DNA of 64,000 nucleotides from Acinetobacter piscicola (GCF_015218165.1 NZ_CP048659.1:1612001-1676000), one strand, 5' to 3'. Shown: positions 53,707 to 63,840, counted from the stretch's first letter. The notes: generated by a model not told the origin, from the sequence alone. Program-made: numbers and translations.

Positions 53707-55215
53707 ATGATGGATCAACACAAAAATAACAGTAATGGGCAAAATTTTTATAAAATCATTATTGTTGGGGGCGGCTTTGCGGGTTTAGGTGCGGCAATTA
53801 AGCTCAAAGAAGCAGGGATTAAAGATTTTATTCTGCTAGAAAAAGCCTCAGAAATGGGTGGGGTATGGCGTGAAAATACCTATCCAGGTTGTGCCTGTGA
53901 TGTACCATCTGCATTGTATTCTTATTCTTTTGAACAAAATCCATCGTGGTCACGCGTATTTGCACCTCAAGCTGAGATTAAACAGTACTTATTAGATGTG
54001 GTTGATAAATATCAAGTCATGCCATATGTCAAATTAAACCATGAAGCCTTAGAAGCAAAATGGTCAGACCAACAACAGTGTTGGATTATTCAGACCAATC
54101 ATGGTGAATTGCGATCACAGTTTACCATTTTGGCATGTGGCCCAATGCATGAACCTGTATTGCCTAATGTCAACGGTATTCAAGACTTTAAAGGCGAGAT
54201 TTTTCATTCATCTCAATGGAGACATGATCTTGATTTAACAGGAAAACGTGTTGCAGTAATTGGAACGGGTGCTTCAGCATTGCAATTTGTGCCACAGATT
54301 CAGCCTAAAGTACAACAATTAACCGTATTTCAGCGCACTGCACAGTGGGTTTTGCCAAAATCGGACATGCCACTGCTTGCTCCTGTACGTGCGATGTTTA
54401 AATTATTACCTTTGACGCAACAACTGATGCGTGGTTCGGTCTATGGAATTTTTGAAACCATAAATGGTGGTATTCAAAGTCCTGCTGCAATGAAACAATT
54501 CCAAAAGCTTGCCAAATGGCATTTAAATTTTCAAATTAAAGATCCTGTGCTACGTGAAAAATTAACGCCGAATTTTATTATTGGTTGTAAGCGTATTTTA
54601 CAATCAAATCATTGGTATCCTGCACTTGCTCAAAAAAATGTGGATGTGATCGCAAGTGGATTAACTGAAGTTAAAGGGAATCGCTTAATTGCAAAAAATG
54701 GTGAAAGCTGTGAAGCTGATGTGATCATTTTAGGAACAGGGTTTGAAATTGCAGAACCACCGATTGCCAACCGTGTTTATAATCGTTTTGGGCAAAAAAT
54801 GTCAGATGTCTGGCAAGGTAGCCCAGAAGGTTATATGGGGACAATGGTTGAAAATTGCCCGAATGGTTTCTTAATGTTTGGTCCTAATGTTGCTGTGAGT
54901 TCATCGGCATTTATTATTATTGAAGCACAACTGAATTACATTATGGATGCTTTGAAACAAGCGATTCGGTTAAATATTCAAACCATTGAACCAAACCCAG
55001 TAATTAGCCGGCAATTTAATGAGAAAGTACAGGCAGCATTACAGTCAACTGTGTGGAATAAAGGGGGGTGTCAAAGTTACTTTATTGACCGTAATGGGCG
55101 TAATAGTACGGTGTGGCCGTGGACAACCTTTAAGCTGCGTGAAAAAATGAAACAATTTAATTTATCGGAGTATTTGATTGATTACACGCCTGACACAAAA
55201 AATTCACACCTATAG
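53707..55215 (+). CDS. Flavin-containing monooxygenase, Baeyer-Villiger type
   Basis: A protein of about 502 residues. The first dinucleotide motif is IIVGGGFAGLGAAIKLKEAG, the FAD part EMGGVWRENTYPGCACDVPS, the Baeyer-Villiger fingerprint FKGEIFHSSQW, and the second Rossmann motif VAVIGTGASALQFVPQI. It oxidises ketones or related compounds using NADPH and O2; the substrate is unknown. The start is at 53707 or 53710. It may act with the SDR gene 270 bp downstream. Confidence 0.9.
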   Translation: MMDQHKNNSNGQNFYKIIIVGGGFAGLGAAIKLKEAGIKDFILLEKASEMGGVWRENTYPGCACDVPSALYSYSFEQNPSWSRVFAPQAEIKQYLLDVVDKYQVMPYVKLNHEALEAKWSDQQQCWIIQTNHGELRSQFTILACGPMHEPVLPNVNGIQDFKGEIFHSSQWRHDLDLTGKRVAVIGTGASALQFVPQIQPKVQQLTVFQRTAQWVLPKSDMPLLAPVRAMFKLLPLTQQLMRGSVYGIFETINGGIQSPAAMKQFQKLAKWHLNFQIKDPVLREKLTPNFIIGCKRILQSNHWYPALAQKNVDVIASGLTEVKGNRLIAKNGESCEADVIILGTGFEIAEPPIANRVYNRFGQKMSDVWQGSPEGYMGTMVENCPNGFLMFGPNVAVSSSAFIIIEAQLNYIMDALKQAIRLNIQTIEPNPVISRQFNEKVQAALQSTVWNKGGCQSYFIDRNGRNSTVWPWTTFKLREKMKQFNLSEYLIDYTPDTKNSHL

Positions 55216-55486
55216 AAACAATATAAATAGAACGATATAAGCAAAGTGCAGATTTAATCAATAAGGGTTGCATTTTTCGTGCAAAGCTATGTTCAATTCG
55301 TTCGCAGCTCATAATGCTGAGGACATATTTTTTGTACTTTTACAATCTTTTTTAGATGACTTACTGGTTGATGGAAAATGGACATTTTCACTAGTTTATC
55401 GGGAATTTTGGCATATTTTGTCCTGTGGTGATGAAAACTTATACCGTACATTCAAGAGGTAAAATAAAAAGTCAATTGAGGAATGT

Positions 55487-56314
55487 ATGTCATTAAAAGG
55501 AAAAACTGTATTTATTACAGGTGCGAGTCGTGGTATAGGGCGTGAAATAGCATTACGTGTCGCAAAAGATGGTGCCTATGTGGTCATTGCTGCTAAATCT
55601 ACAGAAGAGCATCCAAAATTGGGTGGTTCAATTTATACCGTTGCCAAAGAGGTCGAAGAAGCAGGTGGTCGAGCACTTGCAATTGCGTTAGATGTGCGTG
55701 ACCAAGCGCAAGTTGTGCAAGCGATGCAGCAGGCAGCGGAACATTTTGGTGGTATTGATGTGGTGATTAATAATGCAGGTGCAATTAAACTTTCCGGAGT
55801 CGAGTCACTAGATCCAAATCGCTTTGACTTGATGTATCAAATTAATACTCGTGCGGTTATGGTGTGTAGCCAAGCGGCATTGCCTTATTTGAAAAAAAGT
55901 GAAAACCCACATATTTTAAATCTTTCTCCGCCGTTAAATTTGGATGAACAGTGGTTTGCAAGCTATGCACCGTATACCATTACCAAATATGGCATGAGTA
56001 TGTTGACCATTGGCATGAGTCAGGAATTTGCCCATTATGGTATCAGTGTCAATTCATTATGGCCAAGAACGATTATTGCGACCGCTGCTGTTGAATTTAC
56101 CGTTGGGGGCAAACAACTTTTTAATCAAGCACGCTTACCAACGATTATGGCAGATGCAGCATATGCCATTTTAACGAGCGAAAAACGTGCGATCAGTGGG
56201 CGTTTAATGATTGATGAAGATATATTACGCGAAAAAGGAGTGGCAGATTTTGCTCAATATCGCTATACAGATACTGATGACGAATTAATGGTTGATTTAT
56301 TTGTAGAAAAATAG
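55487..56314 (+). CDS. Short-chain dehydrogenase/reductase (HSDL2-like)
   Basis: A 275-residue SDR with cofactor motif TGASRGIGREIALR, NNAGAIKLSG, catalytic Ser in ILNLSPPLN and YTITK (Y, K) and the ATAAVEFTVGG tail typical of the HSDL2-like group. It probably reduces or oxidises a hydroxy or keto compound linked to lipid or terpenoid breakdown. A GAGG ribosome site precedes ATG 55487. Confidence 0.88.
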   Translation: MSLKGKTVFITGASRGIGREIALRVAKDGAYVVIAAKSTEEHPKLGGSIYTVAKEVEEAGGRALAIALDVRDQAQVVQAMQQAAEHFGGIDVVINNAGAIKLSGVESLDPNRFDLMYQINTRAVMVCSQAALPYLKKSENPHILNLSPPLNLDEQWFASYAPYTITKYGMSMLTIGMSQEFAHYGISVNSLWPRTIIATAAVEFTVGGKQLFNQARLPTIMADAAYAILTSEKRAISGRLMIDEDILREKGVADFAQYRYTDTDDELMVDLFVEK

Positions 56315-56354
56315 CCTAAGAACGCATAGAAATCTCGACTCTTATTGCGTAGAG

Positions 56355-56386
56355 AGCAAGCGCGTAGAGATGCGCTTTGCTTTTTT
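56355..56386 (+). terminator. Terminator after the SDR gene
   Basis: AGCAAGCGC and GCGCTTTGCT pair with one bulge and are followed by TTTTTT. Confidence 0.75.
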
Positions 56387-56606
56387 AAATCTGGATGTTG
56401 AAATAAAAATGTACAAATACGTTGAAAAGCTATTTTTATGCTACATAAGGATAAATTTTAACATTGGAAAATAGTCGAAAAAGGTAGATGATATATGAAG
56501 GTTTATTGACAATTGTTCTATACTGACGATGACGCAAGCCATATCAGTGATGTCAATAAATCCGAATATGTTGATGACAACATTGTTCTTAAAGTCAAAA
56601 TAACAG

Positions 56607-57563
56607 GTGAGATTTAACTTCGTGTTTGAACTGGATTGCAAACTACTCAGCATTTTTTATTATATTTATAAATTTAAAAGTGTTTCTTTGGCAGCAGACC
56701 ATTTAGAAATGAGTCAGCCCACGGTGAGTAATATCCTCAATAAAATACGTGCACATTATAATGATCCATTATTTTTGCGTATTGGCAATGAAATGGTGCC
56801 CACTGAGTTGTCGAAGCAATTATTCCCATTGGTCAGTGAAGCATTGAGTAAAGTTGAAATTATTAATAATTTTACAGTGGATTTTGATCAAGAAGCGTCG
56901 CATCAACAATTTACGATTGCGATGACTGATGTCTCGCATTTGGTCTTATTGCCGAAAATATCGCAATATCTCAAAGCACATGCGCCGCATGTTAAACTCA
57001 ATGTGCGTGCAATCACCACTGAAACCAGTTATCAAATGGCAAATGGTGAGATTGATCTCGCGATTGGTTTTTTACCACATTTGGAAAATGGTTTTTATCA
57101 GCAAAAATTATTTGAGCAGTTTTATGTTGTGATTGCTTCGAAGGATCATCAACGTTTGAATAATCAAAATATTTCTGTTGAACAATATTTGAATGAATCA
57201 CACATTGATATTGATGCGGGCATTGGACATTATCATATTGAAAATGAGCTACATAATTTAGGCTTAAAACGTAATATTTTGATGCGTATTCCGAGTTATT
57301 TGGGTGTGGGTTTGGTGGTGCAAGATACAGATTCAATCGCCACTGTGCCGTATTATTTAAGTCAGGTCTTATTATCGCGTGGTAATCTGCAAATTTTACC
57401 TGCACCGATTGCTTTTCCAACCTATTCGATTAAACAGTATTGGCATATGTCTTGCCATCATAAAACCAGTCATCAGTGGTTGCGACACATGTGTTATGAA
57501 ATTTTTAGTCAAGTTAATTCGATGCCTTTGCCGAGTCAATTACTGAATGTTGCGCGAGACTAA
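56607..57563 (+). CDS. LysR-family regulator
   Basis: A 318-residue LysR-type protein: LLSIFYYIYKFKSVSLAADHLEMSQPTVSNILNKIRAHYNDPLFLR is the DNA-binding domain, and the effector domain follows. It resembles the NodD/LinR/PcpR-like group with FLRIGNEMVPTELS. The start may be GTG 56607 or a later GTG at 56622. It could regulate the monooxygenase/SDR genes; no direct evidence. Confidence 0.85.
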   Translation: MRFNFVFELDCKLLSIFYYIYKFKSVSLAADHLEMSQPTVSNILNKIRAHYNDPLFLRIGNEMVPTELSKQLFPLVSEALSKVEIINNFTVDFDQEASHQQFTIAMTDVSHLVLLPKISQYLKAHAPHVKLNVRAITTETSYQMANGEIDLAIGFLPHLENGFYQQKLFEQFYVVIASKDHQRLNNQNISVEQYLNESHIDIDAGIGHYHIENELHNLGLKRNILMRIPSYLGVGLVVQDTDSIATVPYYLSQVLLSRGNLQILPAPIAFPTYSIKQYWHMSCHHKTSHQWLRHMCYEIFSQVNSMPLPSQLLNVARD

Positions 57564-57617
57564 GGCTGAAAAAACCTCATCATTTTGCATGATTCAGTGA
57601 TGATGTCTAACTCGAAG

Positions 57618-58238
57618 TTAATTCGCTTGGAGCTCAGATTCAGTTAATTTGTCGGGTGTCATGAGTGCTTGATTTACATAGAGTTTGATCAGGCGTTCAC
57701 GAGAACCAATTGACTTTTGGTAATGTGTTGAATTTAAAAGTAAGGATGCACCATACGTCACTGTCCAAATATATGAAAGATAATCTCGGATGGACATGAT
57801 GCTATTTAATGATTTTAAATGATCTGCAAATAAATCACGAATTTCTAAAATCCGCGCTTCACGAACTTGATATAATTCTTCAAATAAGTCTTTGAGTTTA
57901 CGCTCATTATTGGTTAGGCGTTCTTCGATGACATGCAATAAGATTGTACGATTTGAATTCAGCATGTTGTAAAGCATATATTGCGATACATAGGTTTTAA
58001 TATCATGATTGTAGTTTTTAGAAATTTCTAATAAGCGTTTTTCGTTAAGAATAATTAGCTCTAAATACAACTGGTTTTTGCTTTTAAAATGTTTATAGAT
58101 GGTGCCTTTGGCAATATCTAACTCTGCCGCCAATTCAGCAAGGGTAATATCTTGGTTATTATCGAGTAAAAGGGTTTCTGCCATGGCTAAAATTTTCTCT
58201 TTTCTGAGTAGAAAATTTTGTTGGCGAACTGTACTCAT
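57618..58238 (-). CDS. TetR-family regulator of the acyl-CoA dehydrogenase region
   Basis: A 206-residue TetR protein: residues 1-55 form the helix-turn-helix (ILAMAETLLLDNNQDITLAELAAELDIAKGTIYKHFKSKNQLYLELI), followed by the ligand domain. A perfect 13-bp inverted repeat with 5-bp spacer lies 61 bp upstream of its start at 58299-58329, in the gap toward the divergent acyl-CoA dehydrogenase gene. It is the obvious operator candidate. Confidence 0.88.
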   Translation of the reverse strand: MSTVRQQNFLLRKEKILAMAETLLLDNNQDITLAELAAELDIAKGTIYKHFKSKNQLYLELIILNEKRLLEISKNYNHDIKTYVSQYMLYNMLNSNRTILLHVIEERLTNNERKLKDLFEELYQVREARILEIRDLFADHLKSLNSIMSIRDYLSYIWTVTYGASLLLNSTHYQKSIGSRERLIKLYVNQALMTPDKLTESELQAN

Positions 58239-58706
58239 TTAAATAGTTCCAAATTATGGATAAAGAACGAAAATGAATTATAACAGGTATTCATTGTCTT
58301 GAATAAAACTATAGTCTAGTTTTATTCAATAATTTTCAGTTTTAGAAGTAAAAATCACGTAAATATTCAATATCCTACTTTCTCGAATTATTTGTCAATA
58401 AAACTGAACCTATGAGGTCAATATCTTGGAATAAAATTCCATTTTTAATCGATTTCATTTATTGTTTTTGACAATCTAAAACTTGCAAAAGTTTTGAAGA
58501 CACAAGATGTGTTATGCAATTTAGGATTATCATCACTTCTTGGCTATGATCTTGGTTCAGGCATTTGTAACTGCAAAGCTGTTGATATGATGATTTAAAA
58601 GTTGATATTTCAAGTAATTTGAAATATCCCCAGTGATGATTTTCACCGATTTTTATTATGTAAAAAGGCTTCTAATCATAAGGAAGTCTGCAAAAAGGAA
58701 TGCGAC
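58239..58706. other. Divergent regulatory gap between TetR and acyl-CoA dehydrogenase
   Basis: A 468-bp region holding the TetR palindromes near 58.3 and 58.4 kb and the promoters of both genes. No further gene is seen. Confidence 0.5.
58299..58329. promoter_or_regulatory. 31-bp palindrome, probable TetR operator
   Basis: TTGAATAAAACTA, spacer TAGTC, TAGTTTTATTCAA: 13-bp perfect arms. A second smaller palindrome TGGAATAAAATTCCA shares the GAATAAAA core at about 58429-58443. Both lie between the divergent TetR and acyl-CoA dehydrogenase genes. Confidence 0.7.
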
Positions 58707-60488
58707 ATGCCTATCTATAATGCACCGCTTAAAGACATGGATTTTATTTTAAATGATGTGTTTAAAGCGGAACAATTTTGGCAAAACAATGAAAATTTAG
58801 CGCATTTGGACATGGCAACAGCCAATGCGATTTTGGAAGAAATGGCTAAATTTTCGAAGAATGTCATTCTTGATTTAAACCGTTCAGCAGATGAAGACGG
58901 CGGTGCACAGTTCAATCAAGGTGTGGTTACAACACCAAAAGGTTTTAAAGAAGCATTTCAACAATTTGCAGATGGTGGTTGGGTTGGCTTAGGTGCAAAT
59001 GAAGCATGGGGCGGTCAGGGCATGCCTAAAATGCTGACTGTACTTGCAGATGAAATGATTTGGAGTACTAATCCATCATTTATGTTGTATCCACTGTTGA
59101 CTGTGGGTGCAGGCATGGCAATTGATCAAGCAGCATCTGAAGAACAAAAAGCGACTTATTTACCGAAGTTTTATACAGGTGAATGGTCAGGTACCATGTG
59201 TCTGACTGAGCCGCATTCAGGCACAGACCTCGGGATTATCAAAACCAAAGCTGAACCGAATGAAGATGGTTCTTATAACATCACGGGCACTAAAATCTTT
59301 ATTACCAGTGGTGAACATGACTTGTGTGAAAACATTATTCACCTTGTTTTAGCAAAAACACCAAATGCGCCTGCGGGTTCTCGCGGTATTTCGCTCTTTA
59401 TTGTGCCGAAATTTTTAGTGAACCAAGATGGTTCCTTGGGTGAGCGTAATACTTTAGGTGCAGGTTCGATTGAACATAAAATGGGCATCAAAGGCTCGGC
59501 AACCTGTGTGATGAATTTTGATGCTGCTAAAGGCTTTATGGTGGGTAAAGAAAATCAAGGCTTGGCAGCCATGTTTATCATGATGAACTATGAGCGTTTG
59601 TCGATGGGGATTCAGGGCATTGGTGCATCTGAATATGCCTATCAAAATGCAGCACAATATGCGACGGATCGTTTACAAGGTCGTGCCGCTACAGGTGCGA
59701 AATCTCCTGAAAAACCTGCTGACTCTATTTTAGTACACGGGGATGTACGCCGTATGTTATTGAATGTACGTGCTAATAATGAAGCTTCTCGTGCATTTGC
59801 AGTCTATGTAGGGCAGCAATTGGATATTACCAAGTTTTCAACCGATGCCGAAGCTGTGCGTAAAGCCAATGACCGTGTGGCATTGTTAACGCCGATTGCT
59901 AAAGCTTATTTAACTGATAAGGCACTCGATTCTGCATTAGAAGCACAAATGTGTTTCGGTGGTCATGGTTATATCCGTGAATGGGGGATGGAACAGTGTA
60001 TTCGTGACTTACGTATTTCACAGATTTACGAAGGGACGAATGGCGTTCAAGCCATTGATTTGATTGGTCGTAAAACCATTAAGTCAAATGGTGCTTTTAT
60101 TGCGGAATATATTGCGGAAATTCGTGAGTTTGCAGCTGTAATGGATGATGCTTTAAGCATTAAAGCTGCCACTTTAGATGTGTGTAATCAAGTTGAATCA
60201 TTGACGCAGTTTATTCTTGGGCAAGCGAAGGCGAATCCTGATTTTTCAAATGCAGTTGCTGTCGATTATTTACATGCTGTTGGCTTGTTGAGCTTCACTT
60301 ATATGTTTGCTCGTATTGCTCAGGCAGCACAGGCGAAGTCGGAAAGCTTCTATCAGAATAAACTCGTGTTAGCGCAGTATTATGTCGCGAAAGTATTGCC
60401 TGATTTGGCTGCGCGTATTCAGCGTGTCCAAGCAGGTGCAGAGTTAGTTATGCAGTTACCTGAAGACTATTTTACAGCGCAGGCGTGA
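58707..60488 (+). CDS. Acyl-CoA dehydrogenase, long form with C-terminal domain
   Basis: A 593-residue flavoprotein (MPIYNAPLKDMDFILNDVFKAE at the start). The FAD and acyl-CoA signatures MCLTEPHSGTDLG and GTKIFITSGEHD are followed by MGIKGSATCVMNFD; the catalytic Glu region is IYEGTNGVQAIDLIGRK. The length and C-terminal extension match the 3-methylmercaptopropionyl-CoA/long-chain group of Acinetobacter beta-oxidation dehydrogenases. Probably repressed by the divergent TetR. Confidence 0.92.
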   Translation: MPIYNAPLKDMDFILNDVFKAEQFWQNNENLAHLDMATANAILEEMAKFSKNVILDLNRSADEDGGAQFNQGVVTTPKGFKEAFQQFADGGWVGLGANEAWGGQGMPKMLTVLADEMIWSTNPSFMLYPLLTVGAGMAIDQAASEEQKATYLPKFYTGEWSGTMCLTEPHSGTDLGIIKTKAEPNEDGSYNITGTKIFITSGEHDLCENIIHLVLAKTPNAPAGSRGISLFIVPKFLVNQDGSLGERNTLGAGSIEHKMGIKGSATCVMNFDAAKGFMVGKENQGLAAMFIMMNYERLSMGIQGIGASEYAYQNAAQYATDRLQGRAATGAKSPEKPADSILVHGDVRRMLLNVRANNEASRAFAVYVGQQLDITKFSTDAEAVRKANDRVALLTPIAKAYLTDKALDSALEAQMCFGGHGYIREWGMEQCIRDLRISQIYEGTNGVQAIDLIGRKTIKSNGAFIAEYIAEIREFAAVMDDALSIKAATLDVCNQVESLTQFILGQAKANPDFSNAVAVDYLHAVGLLSFTYMFARIAQAAQAKSESFYQNKLVLAQYYVAKVLPDLAARIQRVQAGAELVMQLPEDYFTAQA

Positions 60489-60524
60489 TAAGTTTTTAGC
60501 TGAGGCATAAGTTTGTAATGAGAG

Positions 60525-60640
60525 TTCCTTCTCTCGCGCTGTATAAGGCTTAGGGAAAAGGTTAGGATGAGGAGAATTGTACATAAATAAAATTCTCCCT
60601 CCTGAGAAACGACGTTTTTCATCCTGAAAGGAGAGGGAAC
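60525..60640. repeat. Intergenic inverted-repeat element
   Basis: Outer arms GTTCCTTCTCTC and GAGAGGGAAC and inner arms AGGAGAATT and AATTCTCCCT give a nested hairpin of about 116 bp between two genes of the same strand. Its content (GAGAGGGAAC, GGTTAGGATGAGG) resembles short dispersed elements that I know from Acinetobacter genomes. Copy number cannot be judged from one window. Confidence 0.55.
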
Positions 60641-60785
60641 GATTATTACCTGTGTAATACTCTTATCAGTACTTACAATAATTTATTTGAAACATGATTC
60701 AAGATTAATCATGGACAGTTTTGAGTGAGTACGCTTGCTCAAAATGCATAACAAAATTGAAAATAGATGGAATAGGTAGATAACA

Positions 60786-61955
60786 ATGATTGTAATTGTA
60801 GACGCAGTACGTACCGCGATGGGCGGTTTTCAAGGTGCATTATCGGCATGTAGCGCACCTGATTTAGGTGCAGTAGCCATTAAAGAAGCGGTTGCACGAG
60901 CAGGTTTACAACCGACAGATATTGATGAAGTGATTTTTGGTTGTGTGCTTCCTGCAGGTTTAAAACAAGGTCCTGCACGCCAAGCCATGCGTCAGGCAGG
61001 TTTACCTGATACAACAGGTGCAACCACTATTAATAAAATCTGTGGTTCAGGCATGAAAGCGGTCATGCAGGCAGCAGATGCAATTAAAGCGGGTTCGGCA
61101 AATATCGTGGTTGCAGGAGGCATGGAGTCGATGTCTAATGCCCCTTATTTGTTGGACAAAGCCCGTGCAGGCTATCGTATGGGGCATGGTAAAGTCACAG
61201 ATCATATGTTCCAAGAAGGTCTGGAAGATGCGGAAACGGGCCTTTCTATGGGTATTCTTGCACAAGAAATGGCAGATAAAAAAGGCTATACGCGTGAACA
61301 ACAAGATGCTTATGCCATTAGTTCTTTGAATAAAGCTGTTGAAGCAGTTCAGAATGGTTATTTCAAAGCTGAAATCGTGCCTGTTACTGTGTCTTCACGT
61401 AAAGGGGATGTGGTTATTGAGCAAGATGAACAGCCTTTAAATGCCAAAGTTGATAAAATCCCAACATTACGTCCTGCATTTAAAAAAGATGGAACAATTA
61501 CCGCAGCGAATGCCAGTTCAATTTCAGATGGTGCATCGGCTTTGGTGGTCACCTCTGAAGAGCTTGCTGCTGAACGTGGTTTAAAACCATTGGCAAAAGT
61601 TGTGGCATATGCAACCAACTCGCAGCATCCATCTGAGTTTACTATTGCACCTGTAGGCGCAATTGAAAAAGTGTTGAAGCAAACAGGTTGGACTGCTGAA
61701 GAGGTTGATCTTTGGGAAGTGAATGAAGCGTTTGCGATGGTGGCAATGCTTGCAATCGATGGTTTTAATTTAGATCGTGAAAAAGTCAATATCAATGGTG
61801 GTGCATGTGCACTCGGTCATCCATTAGGTTCTTCGGGTTCTCGTATTATTGTCACTTTGATTCATGCTTTAAAACGTACAGGTGGCAAAAAAGGGATTGC
61901 ATCCTTATGTATTGGTGGCGGTGAAGCAACTGCGATTGCGATTGAGCTTATTTAA
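60786..61955 (+). CDS. Acetyl-CoA acetyltransferase (thiolase)
   Basis: A 389-residue thiolase. The acyl-accepting Cys is in TINKICGSGMKAVM (about residue 85-90), the His in WEVNEAFAMVA and the second Cys in GGACALGHPLGSSGSRI/SLCIGGGEATA. It condenses two acetyl-CoA or cleaves acetoacetyl-CoA. With the acyl-CoA dehydrogenase upstream and CoA-transferase downstream, it fits short-chain fatty acid use. AtoB or PhaA cannot be separated from sequence. Confidence 0.93.
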   Translation: MIVIVDAVRTAMGGFQGALSACSAPDLGAVAIKEAVARAGLQPTDIDEVIFGCVLPAGLKQGPARQAMRQAGLPDTTGATTINKICGSGMKAVMQAADAIKAGSANIVVAGGMESMSNAPYLLDKARAGYRMGHGKVTDHMFQEGLEDAETGLSMGILAQEMADKKGYTREQQDAYAISSLNKAVEAVQNGYFKAEIVPVTVSSRKGDVVIEQDEQPLNAKVDKIPTLRPAFKKDGTITAANASSISDGASALVVTSEELAAERGLKPLAKVVAYATNSQHPSEFTIAPVGAIEKVLKQTGWTAEEVDLWEVNEAFAMVAMLAIDGFNLDREKVNINGGACALGHPLGSSGSRIIVTLIHALKRTGGKKGIASLCIGGGEATAIAIELI

Positions 61956-62066
61956 TCGTTTTTCTATATAGATTTAAAACTCAAGATGAATCAACATCCT
62001 TGTGCGCAAGGGTGTTGGATAGTGACATGCAATATTTTTATTTTTTTTGTATTTTGAGATTTTTCA

Positions 62067-63566
62067 ATGATTAACGGTTTAGAGCGTATTCGCTGTGCAG
62101 CATTGCACGAAAAAGTCATGTCTGTAGAAAAGGCGATTTCATTCATTCAAGATGGTGCAGTGGTCGGTTTAAGTGGTTTTGGTGGTGCAGGTGAAGCAAA
62201 AACAGTACCACTTGCCTTGGCAGATTATGCACAAAATCATCCAATGAAGATTACTTTGGCAACAGGTGCAAGTTTGGGCAATCGCATTGATGGGCGTTTA
62301 AATGATGCTCATGCTTTGGCACGCCGTTATCCTTACCAAGCTGATCCAACTTTACGTAAAGCCATTAATAATGGCGAAGTGATGTATATCGATCAGCATT
62401 TGTCAGAACTGGCCGATAATATTCGTCATAAAAACCTACCGAAAATCAATGTCGCTGTGGTTGCTGCAACAGCAATTACTGAAGATGGACAAATTATTCC
62501 TACAGGTTCATGCGGTAACTCAGCAAATTTCATTGAAATGGCAGATCATGTGATTATTGAAATTGACAATACCATTAGCCCTGTACTTGAGGGTGTGCAT
62601 GATATTTACTTGCCAAAAGCACGTCCACATCGTGATCCGATTCCTTTAACTGCGGCAGGTGAGCGTATTGGCACAGTGGGGATTCATGTTGACCCAAGTA
62701 AAATCTCAGCCATTGTGATGAATGATTTGCCTGATACCTCATTTAAAATGGATGAGGCAGATGATGAAACGCTTGCGATTGCGAAACATTTGGTTCATTT
62801 TTTTGAAAATGAAGTAGCAGTGGGACGTTTACCTGAAAATTTAGGTCCGCTACAGTCGGGTGTTGGTTCAATCGCTAATGCGGTGTTTGCAGGTTTTGAA
62901 CACTCTAATTTTCATGATCTAGAAATGTATTCGGAAGTTTTACAGGACTGTACTTTTAAATTAATCGATTCAGGGAAAATGAAGTTTGCTTCAGGCTGTT
63001 CGATGACCTTGTCGGATGAATGTGCCAAACGTGTCATGAATAATTTTGAGCAATACAAAGATAAAATTGTACTGCGCCCGCAGGAGCTTTCCAATAATCC
63101 TGAAATTATTCGCCGTTTAGGTATTATTGCGATTAATACCGCACTTGAGTTTGATATTTATGGCAATGTCAATTCAACCCATGTCACAGGTACTAAAATG
63201 ATGAATGGTATTGGGGGGTCAGGTGATTTCACTCGCCATGCGCATTTAGCAATTTTTGTGACGAAATCTATTGCTAAAGGTGGCGCGATTTCCTCAGTTG
63301 TGCCGATGGTCAGTCATTGTGATCATGCTGAACATGATATTGATGTTTTAGTTACAGAGCAGGGCTTAGCAGATTTGCGTGGTCTTGCACCACGTGAGCG
63401 TGCATTAAAAATTATTGAGAAATGTGCGCATCCAAGTTATCAGGCTGATTTGCTGAGTTATTTTGAACGAGCATGTGCGTTGGGTGGTCAAACTCCACAT
63501 GTTTTGCGTGAAGCTTTGGCTTGGCATGCGCAGTTTGAAGAAACAGGCAGTATGAAGTCAGCTTGA
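62067..63566 (+). CDS. Succinyl-CoA:acetate CoA-transferase / acetyl-CoA hydrolase family
   Basis: A 499-residue CoA-transferase. It has the N-terminal GLSGFGGAGEAKTVPLALADY, YLPKARPHRDPIPLTAAGERIGT, and late GIGGSGDFTRHAHLAIFVTKS with VVPMVSHCDHAEHDIDVLVTEQGLADLRGLAPRERA. It probably moves CoA from succinyl-CoA to acetate, or hydrolyses acetyl-CoA. The Glu of the active site lies in the EQGLADLRG region. Third gene in a fatty-acid group. Confidence 0.92.
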   Translation: MINGLERIRCAALHEKVMSVEKAISFIQDGAVVGLSGFGGAGEAKTVPLALADYAQNHPMKITLATGASLGNRIDGRLNDAHALARRYPYQADPTLRKAINNGEVMYIDQHLSELADNIRHKNLPKINVAVVAATAITEDGQIIPTGSCGNSANFIEMADHVIIEIDNTISPVLEGVHDIYLPKARPHRDPIPLTAAGERIGTVGIHVDPSKISAIVMNDLPDTSFKMDEADDETLAIAKHLVHFFENEVAVGRLPENLGPLQSGVGSIANAVFAGFEHSNFHDLEMYSEVLQDCTFKLIDSGKMKFASGCSMTLSDECAKRVMNNFEQYKDKIVLRPQELSNNPEIIRRLGIIAINTALEFDIYGNVNSTHVTGTKMMNGIGGSGDFTRHAHLAIFVTKSIAKGGAISSVVPMVSHCDHAEHDIDVLVTEQGLADLRGLAPRERALKIIEKCAHPSYQADLLSYFERACALGGQTPHVLREALAWHAQFEETGSMKSA

Positions 63567-63602
63567 AGGTTTTAGTCATTCCTATTTTTTTATCCATAAA
63601 TT

Positions 63603-63636
63603 AAAAAGCCGCATCATCATCGTGATGCGGCTTTTT
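63603..63636 (+). terminator. Terminator after the CoA-transferase gene
   Basis: AAAAAGCCGCATCA and TGATGCGGCTTTTT, a 14-bp stem with T-run, closes the fatty-acid gene group. Confidence 0.92.
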
Positions 63637-63711
63637 AATAATATAGTTTGAATATTTTGAGTAAAAATCATACACTATTGTTTTTATATAATTGATTTAA
63701 AAGGTATTATT

Positions 63712-63837
63712 TTGAATAAATTCTTCATTTTGTGTTTAGTTATTTTAACAGTAAGTGCTGCAAATGCTCATTCTGGTGGTACCAACTCACAAGGTTGTCA
63801 TACCAATAGTAAAACGGGCGATCATCATTGTCATTAA
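63712..63837 (+). CDS. Small exported His/Cys-rich protein (YHYH-like)
   Basis: A 41-residue protein starting at TTG: MNKFFILCLVILTVSAANA is a signal peptide, and the mature 22 residues HSGGTNSQGCHTNSKTGDHHCH match the conserved HSGGT-xxxGCH-xxxKTGxxHCH motif of small YHYH-type proteins. It could bind metal. The motif supports the start choice. Confidence 0.72.
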   Translation: MNKFFILCLVILTVSAANAHSGGTNSQGCHTNSKTGDHHCH

Positions 63838-63840
63838 GTT

